Shown piece by piece: positions 1 through 13,588 of a DNA stretch of 64,000 nucleotides. The stretch covers positions 106,742,436 through 106,806,435 of the forward strand of contig NC_056001.1 in the NCBI RefSeq assembly GCF_018446385.1. Reading direction: 5' to 3'. Position 1 is the first letter of the stretch, and the number at the start of each line of letters is the position of its first letter. The notes under the pieces are model-generated. The model searched no databases and was not told where the DNA came from. It saw only the letters and a list, made by a program, of their open reading frames with translations. This stretch comes from Zingiber officinale (taxonomy: Eukaryota; Streptophyta; Magnoliopsida; Zingiberales; Zingiberaceae). Made by a program: the position numbers and the translations under genes.

Positions 1-1682
1 GACTACCACCTATTAATGTAAAATGTGATAATTTTCACGCCAAACCTTCCTCCTAATAGACTATCAAATCTATCACATGATTACTGACTTGGCTACCTCT
101 TATGACAATAGATTACACCTATTGACAGTAAATTAACGAAACCATCATCTCATCGACCTTTCTAAGTGTCCCTTACTGTTTGAAAGGGAAGTAAATCACG
201 AAGTTTTATCTAGTAACAACAGCGTATACGAGGAGTTAAAACAACCAACAAGACATTCCGCATTACTGAAAATCGACTTCATGTGTATTGACAGTGACAC
301 TCTTATATGAACTAACTGCGCTAGTCCGTGAAGACAATAATAGGTTACCACATATATTTATTATAGAGATTACAAAAGAGACACACATGTGGCAAAGGTG
401 ATTCGCTCATCCCAGCGCTCCTACCAATCCATCCTTAGACAAATACGGAGGAGGTAAATCACAGATGGCTACTAGCCATTAGTGAAAGTGACCAAGGCAA
501 GAGGGAGGGCATCATCAGAAACCTTGTATGACAGCGCCCAATATTTCAACCACTGTGTCGTTCGGGGGGTTGAGAGAGACACATGTTTATATTATCCTAG
601 AAGAGTGATGATGCAATTCCTACGTAACAGTCTACGTCTTCGAATTGTGTTCGTACCATGTCTTGCACATTCGCACACATATTGAGAATCCGTCCCACGT
701 TTCCCACTCATCCTCCCATGCATTTGACCTAGTTTTTGATCGAGCTTAACTCCGATTTGATTATGATCACATGGTTTCACCTTTAATCTTCTGGCCCGAC
801 CCAAGCCTAGCTAGACTTGAGCCAGGCTGGTTTGTCTTGAGCTCAGCTATGAGTCAAGCTGCCCTGGCTCTATGTTGACCGAGTTCAAGGTCGGCTACAT
901 GGTGCTTACTATCTCCGGCATATCAAGATCATTGATTTTGAACGAGAATCGATGAATTTAGAGTTTGCAATTAGAATTTGATAGATTTTCTCTATGGTAT
1001 AAATATAATCCATCATTATTATTCTCTAGAAATAAACATAAAGTTTTTCCTTATGTGTTAGTTATTATTTCAAAAGTTAATAGCCGTCCGTAATTTACCT
1101 CCTCCATATTAATCTTGAAACGAGTTGATAGGGATGTTGAAAACGAATATATTCATCTTTTACAACTATGGAAATAAACATAAAGTAGGACGGAAGGATT
1201 AATTCATGGCATGCCAGTCTTGATGATTGGTTTGCCTTTGGAAATGGAGGTGGAGCAGCACTGCCACTGCAGTAAATTCCAGCCTTCGCAGCCCACACGT
1301 CTAAAAAGAAAAGGTGTGAATTGTAGGAGAAGCAACAAATAGTGGCAAGCACACGGCTATGATTCTATCAGACATGCAGAGTCACTATCTTTCTTTTTGG
1401 GCACTCAGCCACTAACTTACTAAGGAATTGGTGCGAGTCTGTGTGGAATGATCATATTGCAACGAGGAAGATGTTCATCATACAAGTCACTGTTAAACGA
1501 TCAAGAACAATCAATAGACGAAAACCTGTTAACAACGAAGAATCGGACCAAATATGGAGATGAGGTGATCAACTAGATGATAGAACCACAGATTCTCTAC
1601 ACAGACGATGATGATTTAGAGATCAGAATATCTTTTAGAAACTAACCATGTGACGCTGGGTAAGATAACGATTATCCTACGG
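1..1682. other. intergenic stretch, no gene recognised
   Basis: Only short reading frames in unrelated frames occur here. No conserved protein motif, tRNA or clear repeat boundary was recognised. Confidence 0.5.
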
Positions 1683-1874
1683 GCTACAGAGAAAAAAAGA
1701 GGACAACCCGGTGCACGAAACTCCCGTCATGCGAGATCTCGGAGAAGGATCCATTGTACGCAACCTTACCTTGCTTTTTACAATAGGCTGTTTTCAGGAT
1801 TCGAATCCGTGACCTTTTGGTCACATAGCAATAACTTTACCGTTACGCCAAGCTCCCCTTCGCTACAAAGAAAA
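1683..1874 (-). repeat. Au-type SINE with target-site duplication
   Basis: Read on the minus strand, the element starts near 1861 with a GGGGAGCTTGGCGTAACGG box A-like motif, has a GGATTCGAATCC box B-like motif about 45 bases further on, and ends with a CGGGAGTTTCGTGCACC block and a short T-run near 1696. This layout matches the Au SINE family of plants. The flanks GCTACAGAGAAAA (1683-1695) and GCTACAAAGAAAA (1863-1875) look like a 13-bp target-site duplication with one change. It is the same family as the copy at 28583. Confidence 0.85.
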
Positions 1875-2585
1875 GAAGATTGAGGAGAAAATAAAAAGAG
1901 GATCCTCCTAAAACAAAAAAAAATACGCTGCTCTCTAAATTTTACCACAATAAGAAAATTTTATTATGAATAAAAGATAAATCAACGTTTAAACAGAAGT
2001 CTTATATACCATAACTTAAGCCCCAAATAAAGGAAAGAATTACAATTAACAGATCTTAATTTCAATCTTAAGAAAAAAGAAAATAGATCTTTTACCCGTA
2101 AAGGAAAGAACATAACTGAATGATCTTAACTCAAAACAAAACAAGATGTAGATCAAGACAAATCATCTCATATAAATACCAAGAATATCAAAATCATCCT
2201 AAATACCCCAAAAATGAAAATTAGCAAAAATAACAAAATGACTCTGAAAAGGGTTTAAACGGTGGAATATGGGGCCAAAACTTGACAGTTAAGGTTTCAC
2301 CAATAACAAATGTAGGTTTTCAAATTTTGCACGTATGATCACCAACAGAACTTTATTCTGAGTACTGAGTCAAAAGTCATGCTCTTTTGAAGTTTGAAAG
2401 GTCATATTGGATTTTAACATGAGTTGGGTTTGCATCACCATGTATTGTTAACCGCTAAATATGAACTCAAGTTTAGGGTTTGACTGAAAGATTTAATTTG
2501 TATATAAGAAGACAGCTCTTATAAACTTTGGCAATGGCATGAATGGGCTACATCAATTAAAGAGATTGAAGAGAAGAATTGAACC

Positions 2586-4060
2586 AAATGTTCATTCATC
2601 AATAAATAGAAAAATCTATTAAAACTATACAACTATACAAATGAATCCAAAACCGTATAAAAGGATAGGAAAAGGGTTACACTAGGCCTTAACAATGAGC
2701 ATTTAAGTATATCAATGATCACCTCATGAACTAGAAGTGTAACCATATTTATTGTTGTCATATCTATTTTGAGGATTCATTCATTTCGAACCGCCAAAAC
2801 ACACATCCTCATGACTAAATTCTGGCAATGAGGTGAAACACCACTATACTTCTTAAGGCTATTTCTTTTAGCCTCTACCTTTTATAGTGGTAAGGCAAAC
2901 TGTTTGAACCTAGAAAATACCAACTCTTCCTTTTAGTTCTTACTCATTGCTTTGACATTCTTCTTGCAACAATTTAAGAGATCATTGCACTTTTCTTGGA
3001 GCCCTCAAGATCAAATTAAGTGATCATTAGAAAATTTTAAGTTTCAAGTACATTTTAGTCATTCAAGTGGGGTAAAAAAGGTTTAATTCAACTACAGTTC
3101 TTCAAAGAGCCAACTGATTTCTAAACTATATGACCAACAACTATTGTCAACCTTGGCAAAATGTAGTATATATGCAATTGACCAAACAAACAGAATGAAC
3201 TGAGTAGGTCAAATATGCTGGAAGAATTAGGCAAATCAATCAAACCAAACTTAAAATGAATGATTCTATTAGTTAAACTATTTCATTACTACAATCAAAT
3301 AAAGGAATCAAATGGATTATTTTCCCTTTCTCTTCTATTTCATTCATTCTAATTCTAATTCTACACCAAGGGCTTGACTTCTCTTTGATCTTGCATGGAG
3401 ACCTCCACTATCCACAGCATCTCAAATGTTCATTCATGAATAAATAGAAAAATCTGTTAAAACTATACAACTATACAAATGAATCCAAAACCGTATAAAA
3501 GGATAGGAAAAGGGTTACACTAAGCCCTAACAATGAGCATTTAACTATATCAATGACCACCTCATGAACTAGAAGTGTAACCATATTTGTCGTTGTCATA
3601 TCTACTTTGAGGATTCATTCATTTCGATCCGCCAAAACACACATCCTCATGACTTTAGAAAAGCACGCAATCACAATGATAAAATTCTAGCAATGAGGTG
3701 AAGCACCACTACACTATGATAATACCAAATTCTTCTTAAGGCTATTCCTTTAGCCTCTACCTTTTATAATGGAAAGGCAAACTGTTTGAACCTAGAAAAT
3801 ACATACTCTTTCTTTTAGTTCTTAGTCATTGCTTTAACGTTCTTCTTGCAACAATTTGAGAGATCATTACACTTTTCTTGGAGCCCTCAAGATCAACTTG
3901 AGTGATTAGGTCAAACATGCTGGAAGAATTAGGCAAACCAATCAAACCAAACATAAAATGAATGATTCTATTAGTTATAATATTTCATTACTACAATCAA
4001 ATAAAGGAATGAAATAGATTATTTTCCTTTTCTATTCTATTTCATTCATTCTATACCCCA
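2586..4060. repeat. diverged direct duplication, two copies of about 0.6-0.8 kb
   Basis: Copy A (about 2586-3360) and copy B (about 3426-4060) share long near-identical blocks: the block starting TGTTCATTCAT (2588 and 3427), the block at about 2700-3030 and 3540-3905, and the block around GGAAGAATTAGGCAAA (3220 and 3921). Copy B lacks roughly 190 bases present in copy A and holds a short extra stretch near 3655-3680. No coding motif was recognised in either copy. Confidence 0.85.
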
Positions 4061-4558
4061 GTGTAGAATTTTTTTTGATAAAGCTAGAGTACAATTATCA
4101 AAGGAATAAAAAATAGAATTAAGCTCCAAAAGAGAGTCAAATATCCAAATCAACAGATAACAAGTGATGAGATTTTTTCTAACAAAGACATGGCTTTACA
4201 AAACTGGATAATAGAACTAAAACAAAAAAGGGAATACTTCTGCTCTGTTAAATTTTTGATAATGATCGAGCCAATAAAATATTAAAGTGATCAAACATAT
4301 CAAACCTTTTTAACATGAACAAGATCAATCATGATGAACACACTACAAATTATGATGAGCCCAATAAAATATTAAAGTGATTAGACTCATTAAGCCTTTT
4401 GAACAATGAGAAAGATCATTGTGAACTCATGCTAACAATTAGAAGGGTTAGAACTATCAACAAAACATAAAAGCAACAAAAGCTTAAGCTTTCAAGTGTT
4501 GTTCACCTGAAAGTTGGCATTGATGTCCAAATGTAACATTAGTAGTCACCTTCTCCAT

Positions 4559-5944
4559 TCACAAAGACCTCGGCGGCTTTTCTAACAATGCGGAGAGATA
4601 CACCTCGTCTTTCGACTTGAAAGAAATCACCCACTTGCGCTTCTTGTACCTAAACTGGAGGAACATGTATATGTAGTCATCAAGATCCTTTCTGCTACAG
4701 AAGAACTTGTCCAACCACAACAAGCCCCCCGGCCTTAGCACCCTGTCCCAGTCGAACAAGAAAAAGTCCAATAGTTGTAGATCAATCCAACCATCAAGGA
4801 ATACACTAGAGTGTATCAAATCCATGGTGTTGTCGAAGAATGGCAGCCTTTGATTAAGTGTTACATACAGAGGGATTAAACCCCTAAGTGCAATTGTCTC
4901 ACTAAAAGGAGCTCCCAAATTCAACGAAGTCGACACAATTGTCACATTCCACTCCCTCATTCGAGCCGCGAAGCTTCCTGTTCCAACACTAACATCCAAT
5001 CCAATCCTGATTTCCCCTGGTTTAACTGCAAGAACATCAGCAATCAGGAAGTCAGCTAGTGAGACATTGCTAACCCATCTCAGCTTCTCCTTCTCAAATT
5101 CAAAGCATCCAATGCATTTGGAGAAGCTCCTCCTCGGATTCCTACTCGACAAGCACTTGAAGTCCCTGCATTTGTAGTTACTCCACCTCACATTGCGATC
5201 GTCTGGCATAGTCCACAAGGACATGTTAATTGGAAGTGGCTTCTGATATAGGTTGGATGCCGGAGCCAAGCACCTTCTCCGGGGAAGAGGGTCACAACCT
5301 CCGAGCATCAACTTTTGTGCTAGATTCCAATCATCTTTGCAGTAGGAGCCCATGTCGTAATCCATATACTCCTCCAGTTCCTTTCTCATGAGGACACAAG
5401 CATGGCCAATGGTGTTGTAGGTTCTATTAGTACCATACACGCTCAACTTCCCGTCCTTGTTGCCCTTTCCGGTGATATACTTCCTTGTCTCCTCCACTGT
5501 GAAGAAGTTGATTAAGGGGTCCTCCACTGCATCCGGTTTAGGAATGCGAACAAGAGTGAGTGCGACGTGAACACTGTAAAGAGGTTGCATCACTTGCTCT
5601 TCGAGGAAGATTCTGAACTCGGTGTGAGTGATGTTTTTGACAGCGATGCTCCTTTTGTTCTTCAAGCTGGACTGAAGCTTGTTCTGGATATCAGAGATCC
5701 GGGCAAGGACCTCTTCGACACGGTCATGGAGAGCCGTAAGGTCATAGTCAGCATAGCCATTGCTCATCGTCTGGAATTTTTGGCAGTTCTCTTCATTGGC
5801 ATCGAGAAAGTATCCAACATGAAAGAAATGGTGAAGGCTTGCAACACTTAATATGACGAAGACGACCAAGATGATTTGCAGAATAACAATGGCTCTAGTG
5901 AACGAGGATCTGGGAATGTGCCGGGTCTCCATCCTCCACCTCAT
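4559..5944 (-). CDS. membrane-anchored SAM-dependent methyltransferase-like protein (At1g29790-like)
   Basis: An intact single-exon frame of 461 residues. Residues about 17-38 form one strongly hydrophobic segment after a basic N-terminus, so a type II signal anchor is likely, with the catalytic part in the Golgi or ER lumen. A coiled stretch (about 65-100) and a Cys-containing central region (200-285) follow. The C-terminal third is a Rossmann methyltransferase fold: LDVSVGTGSFA (316-326) is the glycine-rich SAM motif I, LPFFDNTMDLIHSS (367-380) the motif around the substrate pocket, and VLRPGG (402-407) the post-core motif. This layout fits the plant family of uncharacterised SAM methyltransferases typified by Arabidopsis At1g29790/At3g05390. 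The substrate is not known to me. The start could also be the Met at residue 5, which would not alter the anchor. Confidence 0.9.
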   Translation of the reverse strand: MRWRMETRHIPRSSFTRAIVILQIILVVFVILSVASLHHFFHVGYFLDANEENCQKFQTMSNGYADYDLTALHDRVEEVLARISDIQNKLQSSLKNKRSIAVKNITHTEFRIFLEEQVMQPLYSVHVALTLVRIPKPDAVEDPLINFFTVEETRKYITGKGNKDGKLSVYGTNRTYNTIGHACVLMRKELEEYMDYDMGSYCKDDWNLAQKLMLGGCDPLPRRRCLAPASNLYQKPLPINMSLWTMPDDRNVRWSNYKCRDFKCLSSRNPRRSFSKCIGCFEFEKEKLRWVSNVSLADFLIADVLAVKPGEIRIGLDVSVGTGSFAARMREWNVTIVSTSLNLGAPFSETIALRGLIPLYVTLNQRLPFFDNTMDLIHSSVFLDGWIDLQLLDFFLFDWDRVLRPGGLLWLDKFFCSRKDLDDYIYMFLQFRYKKRKWVISFKSKDEVYLSALLEKPPRSL

Positions 5945-8321
5945 ACGTAAATGAAGAAAATGATAGAAAGGAAGAACTCTCCTCTCTGTATCTCTATCTT
6001 TCTTACTTTCCTAACAGGCAATTCGTAGAGCAACTTGCAGGCACGAAAGAACTTCGCAAAAATGTCGATCCGACCCAAATTTCGACTCTCGGAACTCTTC
6101 AAAAAGAAACCATGCCCGAGGAGATCTAGCCCACAAAACGAGGCCTTCGACTCTTCGAATTCTACGAACAGAGAACTACGAACAAACGAAGGTACCTGCA
6201 GAGCAGAACAGAGCAAGAACGTGCAGAAAGAAATTTAGCATCGTCCAATGCATGCATTTATTGACGAGAAAGCTTCTGATTTGACGAAGTATGAGCCGAA
6301 TAATTAATGGACAGCCAGAATCTGGCTAGTTAGAATGGACTTTTTAGTAATTTTAAGGATTATTATTACTGGATATGTAAATAATATCATATTTTATAGG
6401 TCAATTATACATTTTCCATTTATTTTAATATTTAATTTTTAAAAATTATCACTTTATATTGATATTGATGATTAATTACATTTCCAATGACATGTATTTA
6501 TCAGAGACGTGCAAATTATCTCTCTATATTAATAACTAATTATATTTCCAAGATAACATGCATTTCTAAGATATATTCATTCATTAAATGAATCCTTTAT
6601 AAATACGAATTTTTAAAAATCTTAAAATTTTTCAAGAATATGAAATGTTCTTTTTTATTGCACATACTCTATTCTTAATGAACTGAAGTTGAAGAGTCTC
6701 GTATGTTTTGCAATGGTAAATCAAAATACATGGGAGACCATACTATCATTAAGAAACTCATCTTGGCCGCCAATTCTAAAAATTTCATTCTCTCAATAAT
6801 CTAATCCTCAATATCCTATTCTATCGTTTCCTTCCCTTTGCCAATAAATATTATTTTTTATTCTTATTTTTGAAATGTTATTATTTTTTATATAAATTTG
6901 ATACGGATTATGAGATATTTCTCTATGTGATAGGGCCACCTCCATAATTTATGGATCCAATCCAAATTTCCATAATATGTAACATCTCATAATACGGATT
7001 ATTGAATAAAATCAATCCTTATTTTAGGAGCTAATTAGTAATTTTTATATATAAATATTATTAATAATATTTAAAAGTAGTATAATTAAGAACGAATTAT
7101 TAATTTTTTATAGGGAAATATCATTAACCGTTTTTAATAAATTCTCTAAATGATTTCTAATAAACAAGATTTACGGATTTATTATATATAAATATTAGTA
7201 ACAATATTTAAAAGTAGTATAATTAAAAACTAATTATTAATTTTTATAGGAAATCTAGCGGGCCAGTTTCCAATAAATTCTTTCACTGATTTCAAGTTTC
7301 TAATAAATTTTCCAATTAATTTTAAGTAATTTCAAGAAAAGAATAAGTAATATTTTAAGTAAGGGCTAATTAGTAATTTATTAAATATAAATATTATTAA
7401 TAATATTTAATTAATTTTCTAACTAGTCAGATTCTGGTCATATAGATAATTATCATATTGTTGATCCAAAAACATATAACCAACTTGAATTTCATAGTTT
7501 AGTCCACCAATAACTAAGATTGCCGACTCGTACATAGGGATGATCATTCGATTAATTTAATATTAATTTTGTATAAATTTTTTTTATTATTATTTTAAAT
7601 AAATTTAATTAATTCGATGTTAACTGAAATAACTAATTCGATTAATTTAATTTTAATAAAATTTTGATTTAATTCAATTAGTAAATATTAAATTAATTTT
7701 TGATTAATCCGATTAATTTATGTATCGAATTAATCAAATGCTCACTTTCGACTCTTGGAAGGAGTTGGTCAATTTGTTGGAACTGATGTTGTTGGGGGGC
7801 GAGTTCACCCCTACATGCTCACCCCTACCCTACTCGTACGATAGCAATGCTATGCACATGGGATCATTGACTTTTGGAAGGAGTTAGTCAATTTGTTGGA
7901 ACTGATGCTGTTGGGGGAGTTAATTAATGCCTTGTCCAATCGGGAAGTATTCAATATTTCAGATTAGTTATCCATGTGATGTGTGTACACATAGTTGAAT
8001 GTATAATTTTTTGACAGGCTTAACTAGCAATTGACTTGATTAACTACATTGATGCATATCAGCAAGATATAGTTGAATGGATGAACGCAAACAGCATCCA
8101 AAAACAAAGTAAATAGACTCACTAGGATGCTCAAGTTCTAGTTTCGCCAATAAGTTGGTTTATGTACATCAGTCCGGTGTTCATGTTCATTTGTTAATTA
8201 CAAGTTAAAACATCTGCCAATGGCTCTCACCTTTCAAGCTAGCATTACAACAAAGCAGTTCAATAGCCAATGAACCCTGGTGAATTGGATGATACCGATA
8301 CCTTCTATTCTCACTCGAAGC
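5945..8321. other. AT-rich intergenic region with short repeats
   Basis: No gene is recognised. Positions 6340-7740 are very AT-rich with many ATTAATT runs. A 55-bp direct repeat occurs at about 7748-7803 and 7869-7922 (GGAAGGAGTT-GTCAATTTGTTGG core, offset about 121). A possible MITE lies between TAGGGATGATCATTCG (7536) and TGCTCACCCCTAC (7817); its ends are only loosely complementary. Confidence 0.5.
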
Positions 8322-11300
8322 TTACGCAACAGTGACAATCTCACCTCTTGAACCTGTAACATCAAACGAACAAATCAGTATTTAGTACGAAGAGAAAACT
8401 GAGAGAAACACAGTCAGTGAAATAGCAATTATGTGAAGGTACATCTCTCAAAAATCTCTTTTGCCAGTAGCAAAAGGGAATCAGTTTCTTCAGCCATCTG
8501 TGCAATCTTCTCGGCCTCCTTGACAGCTTCGGAGGCTAAAAATGATTTGGCTTCGGAATCTGCTATTTTGTAAGCAGCAGTTATCGCAGCCTCTTCTATA
8601 GGGTCCATGGCTTTTGCTGAACTGGTATTCTGAGGTACCCGAGTTCGATTTACTGGGTCTTTTGGTTTGGGAATAGGGGTTTTTGTTGCAAATGATGAAT
8701 CTTTCAGCCTGTAACCCTTTTGGACCTACAACATGATGAACCAACAGAGAACAACCATCATTTGTACTTGCAAAGAAATAGTATGTTTGGTTTATCAGAT
8801 AAATTTAATAAATAAGCTCTCATTCTTAAAGATCTGGCAACTAGTAAATACTATATATTGCGCGCTACTAAGCATTTGGTTCATGATACTGATGCTGTTC
8901 TAGCTGGCGAAAACATTAGGCTGCACCAACCTTTTGAGGGTGTTGAAACTGCCTCATAAAACACTCTGAATCATGTTACCTAAATTGAATATTATTTGTG
9001 GAAAGAAATAAAGAACCCAAAATAGATGCGTTGCATTTTAATGGCCCAAAAACATTCATGTTTGGCCATTAACATATTCCAAACTAACAAAGGTATGTAA
9101 GAATCCATATCCAATCATTGATTAAAACATATTCATTTGACATTAAAAGAACATGATATTCCTTCAACAATAGTCAAAATATGTTTAAAAACTAAATACA
9201 TGTTATAAATAACATACTCTAAAAACATCAACCAAACGACTAAAGAGTTGTTTACCCTTTCTATTTTATTCTGTGCAACAAGCCTTCTTAACTTGGAACT
9301 AAGCACCCTGCGGAAGTTTTGTGGCACCTCTTGTCTTTGCTGCATAAAATAGTAGGGATCAACAATCACTGACTATTGCAAAAATATGTGGATTTTATGA
9401 GATTTTCAGTGGCAAAGTGCCAAAATGTACACGCTAGAAGCCTACACAGGTATAATTTTCATAAGATACAAGCATCAAAAGATTCCCCATAATACACAAC
9501 TTTGGGGAGTAATTTTTAACAAACAATACCTGATATTACCAATAGTGAGTTTAGACATGATACAAGGGTTGATTCAAAAATATCTCAAAATGTCAGCAGA
9601 ACTATTGGATAAGAAATCTTATTTGACAACATAATTTCGTGTTCTGGGTTTTGAACAATACCAGAAGCCATAAAGAGAAAGAAGACCAGTTAATAATGAA
9701 GCCAGCCAAATGGTTATGGGATCAACTAGATAATATAAAAGGAAAGATAAACATAGAAAACATTGCAATGCCCACATTTGAACACAATGCAAAATTACAC
9801 AAGATGTCCCCTCATTTAGACTCTCCAAAAAATTCCATAGTTAGGTAGAATGAAACATTCTCTACACAGATGATGATATAGAGGTCAAAACATCTACGTA
9901 CTTCCTAAACATCAGAGATCTTCAGCACAATATTCAATAGGAAACATCACAGTGACTTTGAAATTGGTAAAATCAGATTCAATTAAAGCTCGGGCATCTT
10001 GAGTATTCAGCATAAAATTTATGTATTGGAAAAGAATACTAACCAAGTAGACAAACTCAATGTAAAATTGTTAAATAGTATAATAGATAAATCTATCCAA
10101 TTTAAAAAGTAAAGCAACAAATAACTATTAGCTAGAAATATGGCTAATTGCTCAATTCAGCTATCAAGAAATGCTTGCTTTTATGTATAAACTTTTGAAA
10201 ATGTAAATATTAAAATCACAGGTCATCTCGTTGTCCAAAGTAATTGTTAATCTGTTGAGGCAGTCTCATGTTGCACTATTTCATAATCTTATGCCACATA
10301 AAGACATTAACTTGGTAAGATGGTTTGAAGTTTGGTGATAAATGGTTCTTTTAACAATTTTTCTTTGATACCACCATGTAGCCTCTGATTCTGAAATAGA
10401 CACATGGTCATGTCATGTTTGCTGATTAACAATTATTTTGGACAATAAACTAGTACATTATTTTAATTTATATTTTTAAAAGCTGATATACATATAAATA
10501 TAATATATAATTTAAACAATTCTTAATTTTGATTATAGTTGGTGAAATCACAAATTTTATGCCATGTTAGCAAATAGCATTTAACCCCTAAACATAACAG
10601 AAATGATTATGGACATAACAATCGTTTACTTCCAAAGTGTTCTAGTCCAGCCTATCTTCAATAGCACAAGATGCAATTCGTAATAAAGAATTAATATTGG
10701 TTATACATGATAAAAAAACCCATGAAGAAACAAACTGAGGGATGGCATATGACAAACTAGTAGTTTGAAGAAGTTCAAGGGCCAAGCTAGTAGTTTGAAG
10801 AAGTCCAAGGGTCAAGCTATGATGAAAATCATACACATATATACCCAACATATATATATATAGGAATTTGTTGCGCTGCACTGCAAATGTCTGTGCCTGT
10901 CGTGCTCGCCTGAGAGGGGAGGGGCCCACGTGGCCACTGTGGGCCCCTCCCCTCTCACACGAAAATTAATTACTTTTTCGTGAAGCATTGGTTAGAACCT
11001 CCACAAAGTGCAATTAAGTTCAAATTTTTAGAACCTTTACCATAAAAGAGGTGCTACATTATTCTCTTGTCAATAGTATATAAAGAAAACTTTTCGATAC
11101 CCAATATAACTGCACAAAATATGAAACTCTGAGCATACTTGAAACGCCAATCAACATATGTCTAAACATGTGGATCTGCCAATCTTAGGAAGCCAAAGAG
11201 ATAAAATGGACAGTGTGTTTTTCAGTTTAAAACTAAACTCATCCAAGATAACCAGGTTCTAATCACAAACCTCTATAAAACTGAAGATAGCACCAATTTC

Positions 11301-13588
11301 TACTCCATTTGGTTCTTGCATTGAAGTAATTGCCTCAATTATTAAAGCAGTGTATCTGACAGACAACAAACAAATGATTCATATAAGAAAATACTCCTAT
11401 AACAAGACAAAGTACGGAGAGTCCATAGTTAATAACACATAAGAAGAAAGAAAAGGAAGACATTTAACATTTATTTATTTTTAGTTGGCACCAGATATCC
11501 AGCTTATACCGACTAATCTTGGGGGTGACCGGCCCAGTCCCACGGAAGTTTCCCACCGGCCACCAGGTAAATAGAGAAGCGCACACAACGGGCGGCCCAT
11601 TAGCCCAACGTTCTTAGTTCAACCTCCCACTAAGGGAAATTCATCCGTTAATTCAAAAATAATGGTGGCACCGACATTTAATATTTATGAACCTACGGAT
11701 TGTTATTTCGTATGCACCTAGGCAGATCTAAGAAATCTCTATGAAATAAGTTATCAAAACTGAAGCATCATGATGCTACAGATTGTTATTTCATATCATT
11801 TCAAGGGCAAGTTAAGAAAACATGAACCTACTTTATAAAATACTATTTCAAGCATGCCTGGCAAAACTTCTTCTCAATTGAGATAAATCATCATTTTCCT
11901 GTATAATTTTTTTTTAACTTGTTACAATGTGTGGCCCTCGTACTCTGAAGAAAGTAAATTTTAAAGATTGAAGAAATAGTCCAGGAAGGGGATACTAGAT
12001 CATGATGGGAAAAAACTTATTTAGACCCAAGAGAATACTCAATTGTAATGGAAAATTGAAACAGATAACATTATGTACCGGGGAGGATTTTTTCCATCTT
12101 GTGCACTTTTTGTAGCATCCGGAGTTGTAGGTGATGCATCTTTATGTGGGAGGGGAGTGGGAGCAGCGCTTGGGGAGTCGGATTCTGGAATGGCTGAAAG
12201 AGGCTTTGGCCTTGGTGTTCTCATCTTTTCTCTAGAACCTTGGCCACTGGCACTAATGCTCATATTCCTCCATTTGTCCTAATTACCATAACTAGTGGAT
12301 CAAATATGATTACAATGGAAAATGGAAAGAAAAAAAAAAAAAAAAACTAAAATCATATCATCCTTTAAAAAAATAGTAATGGCTTTACTGAGATAGTTGT
12401 CTATCTTTCTTCAAAAGTAAAATTTACATGCAAAAATGAAAGTACAACACCTATCCCAGATCACAAAGTTATAAGGGTAAACAAAATATACTCATGGAAG
12501 GAAAATCTGTCAGTACAAATGCTATGAGTGTAGCAAAGACAAGTGAAGAGCAAAAGCACTCCAAATATTATGGTTTCGTTACCAGAATGAAAGGATGGGA
12601 AAACTTATCCTTGATCACAAATTTACTAGGGTAAACTAGATTCACTCATACAGTGGAAAATATTTTTACAACCGTAGCAAGCATGAGGAGAGGAAAAGGA
12701 CTTCAACTAATATGGAGAAATATGGATCATAACATACATCTAGGGTATATAAACAATAATAGTAATCTTAAAGATCACAACTACCTCAGTAATGGTCAAA
12801 CACTTCCCCAGCAATTCAAAGTTCCTGTTTAAATTGTTATTCAAGCATTATCTCCAATTACACATCAAAAACTTAGGACCTCCTAAAACCAATCTATGAT
12901 TTATAGAGCAACGGGCAACCAAGGGAAAAAAATAATGTTCAAAGTTACGTTTTTTATCCTAGTTTCGTTTGATTAATTTTGTTATAAAATATATAGCTAA
13001 AGCTTATCACCAAGAGATAGTAAATCTAAAAGGTTAAACCATCAAGTTATTTAAACCTTAGTAGTTCGCACAGTAGAGAGAGTCGGACACCAAATCTAAG
13101 AATGATTGTATAGATAACAAAACAACACTTGGGTTAGATAATACAATAATACACCGAAGAAGCAACAAAAGTGGAGAAGTATCCAAATAGCGAATACTAA
13201 ATATCACTAGAACACAGCCTGATTTTCTTTGGCTAAATAAACCTGCAGACAAGACAGATGTACGAATAGATTGATCAAAAGCGTTGTTCGTTAGCTCTAG
13301 TGATGTTTCCGCTCCATTATCGATTTCAACTCGAGAATCATAAATGGGATAAAGAGGACATAACCAAAAAACTAAACCAGGGAAACTACATACAATGGAG
13401 TAAAGAAATCGACATAAACCAGTAAAGTTGAAGCAGACCTTGAGGTCGATGTTTGATCGGGTGGATAGGCAGCGGCTGAACTCGGGATCCTTTTGGATGG
13501 TCCTCCATTTCCCGGCGCCATGCTTGTCCACGCCGGCACGCAGCGCCTCCTCCTCCTCCGAGGTCCATTTCTGCTTCGGGGCTCCCAT
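8322..13588 (-). CDS. TRB: telomere repeat-binding factor, single Myb + histone H1/H5-like domain (TRB/SMH family)
   Basis: A six-exon model, all junctions GT-AG and in phase: 13588-13439, 12278-12079, 11355-11271, 9339-9256, 8725-8443, 8353-8322; 277 residues. Residues 1-58 form an N-terminal single Myb repeat ([18 protein letters not shown], then LKDKWRNM, the telobox-recognition signature of plant TRBs, built across exons 1 and 2). A Pro/Ser-rich linker follows (70-115). Residues 117-178 form the H15 linker-histone-like domain ([10 protein letters not shown] ... [18 protein letters not shown]). A C-terminal Ala/Glu-rich coiled coil ends in [12 protein letters not shown], closely matching the end of known family members. 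In this family the protein binds TTTAGGG repeats and telobox promoters in the nucleus and multimerises. The usual length is 280-300, so the gene looks complete. Introns carry several repeats, described separately. Confidence 0.95.
10757..10816. repeat. two tandem 30-bp units in TRB intron 3
   Basis: The unit CTAGTAGTTTGAAGAAG-CAAGGG-CAAG occurs at 10757-10786 and 10787-10816 with two or three differences. Confidence 0.85.
10912..10956. repeat. GC-rich perfect hairpin in TRB intron 3
   Basis: Arms of 18 bases (10912-10929 and 10939-10956; left arm GAGAGGGGAGGGGCCCAC) are perfectly complementary around a 9-base loop. This is strikingly GC-rich in an AT-rich intron and may be part of a foldback element. 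Confidence 0.9.
11470..11665. repeat. probable interspersed repeat in TRB intron 2
   Basis: A moderately GC-rich block stands out from the AT-rich intron. It runs from TTGGCACCAGATATCC to AATGGTGGCACCG and includes CCCACGGAAGTTTCCCACC and GGCGGCCCATTAGCCC. I recall similar blocks as a dispersed repeat in monocots, but I cannot assign a class. Confidence 0.4.

Noticed and set aside
13058-13588. A 176-residue minus-strand frame as a complete protein
   Set aside because: Only the first 50 residues are TRB exon 1. The rest is read-through into intron 1; the correct continuation is at 12278.
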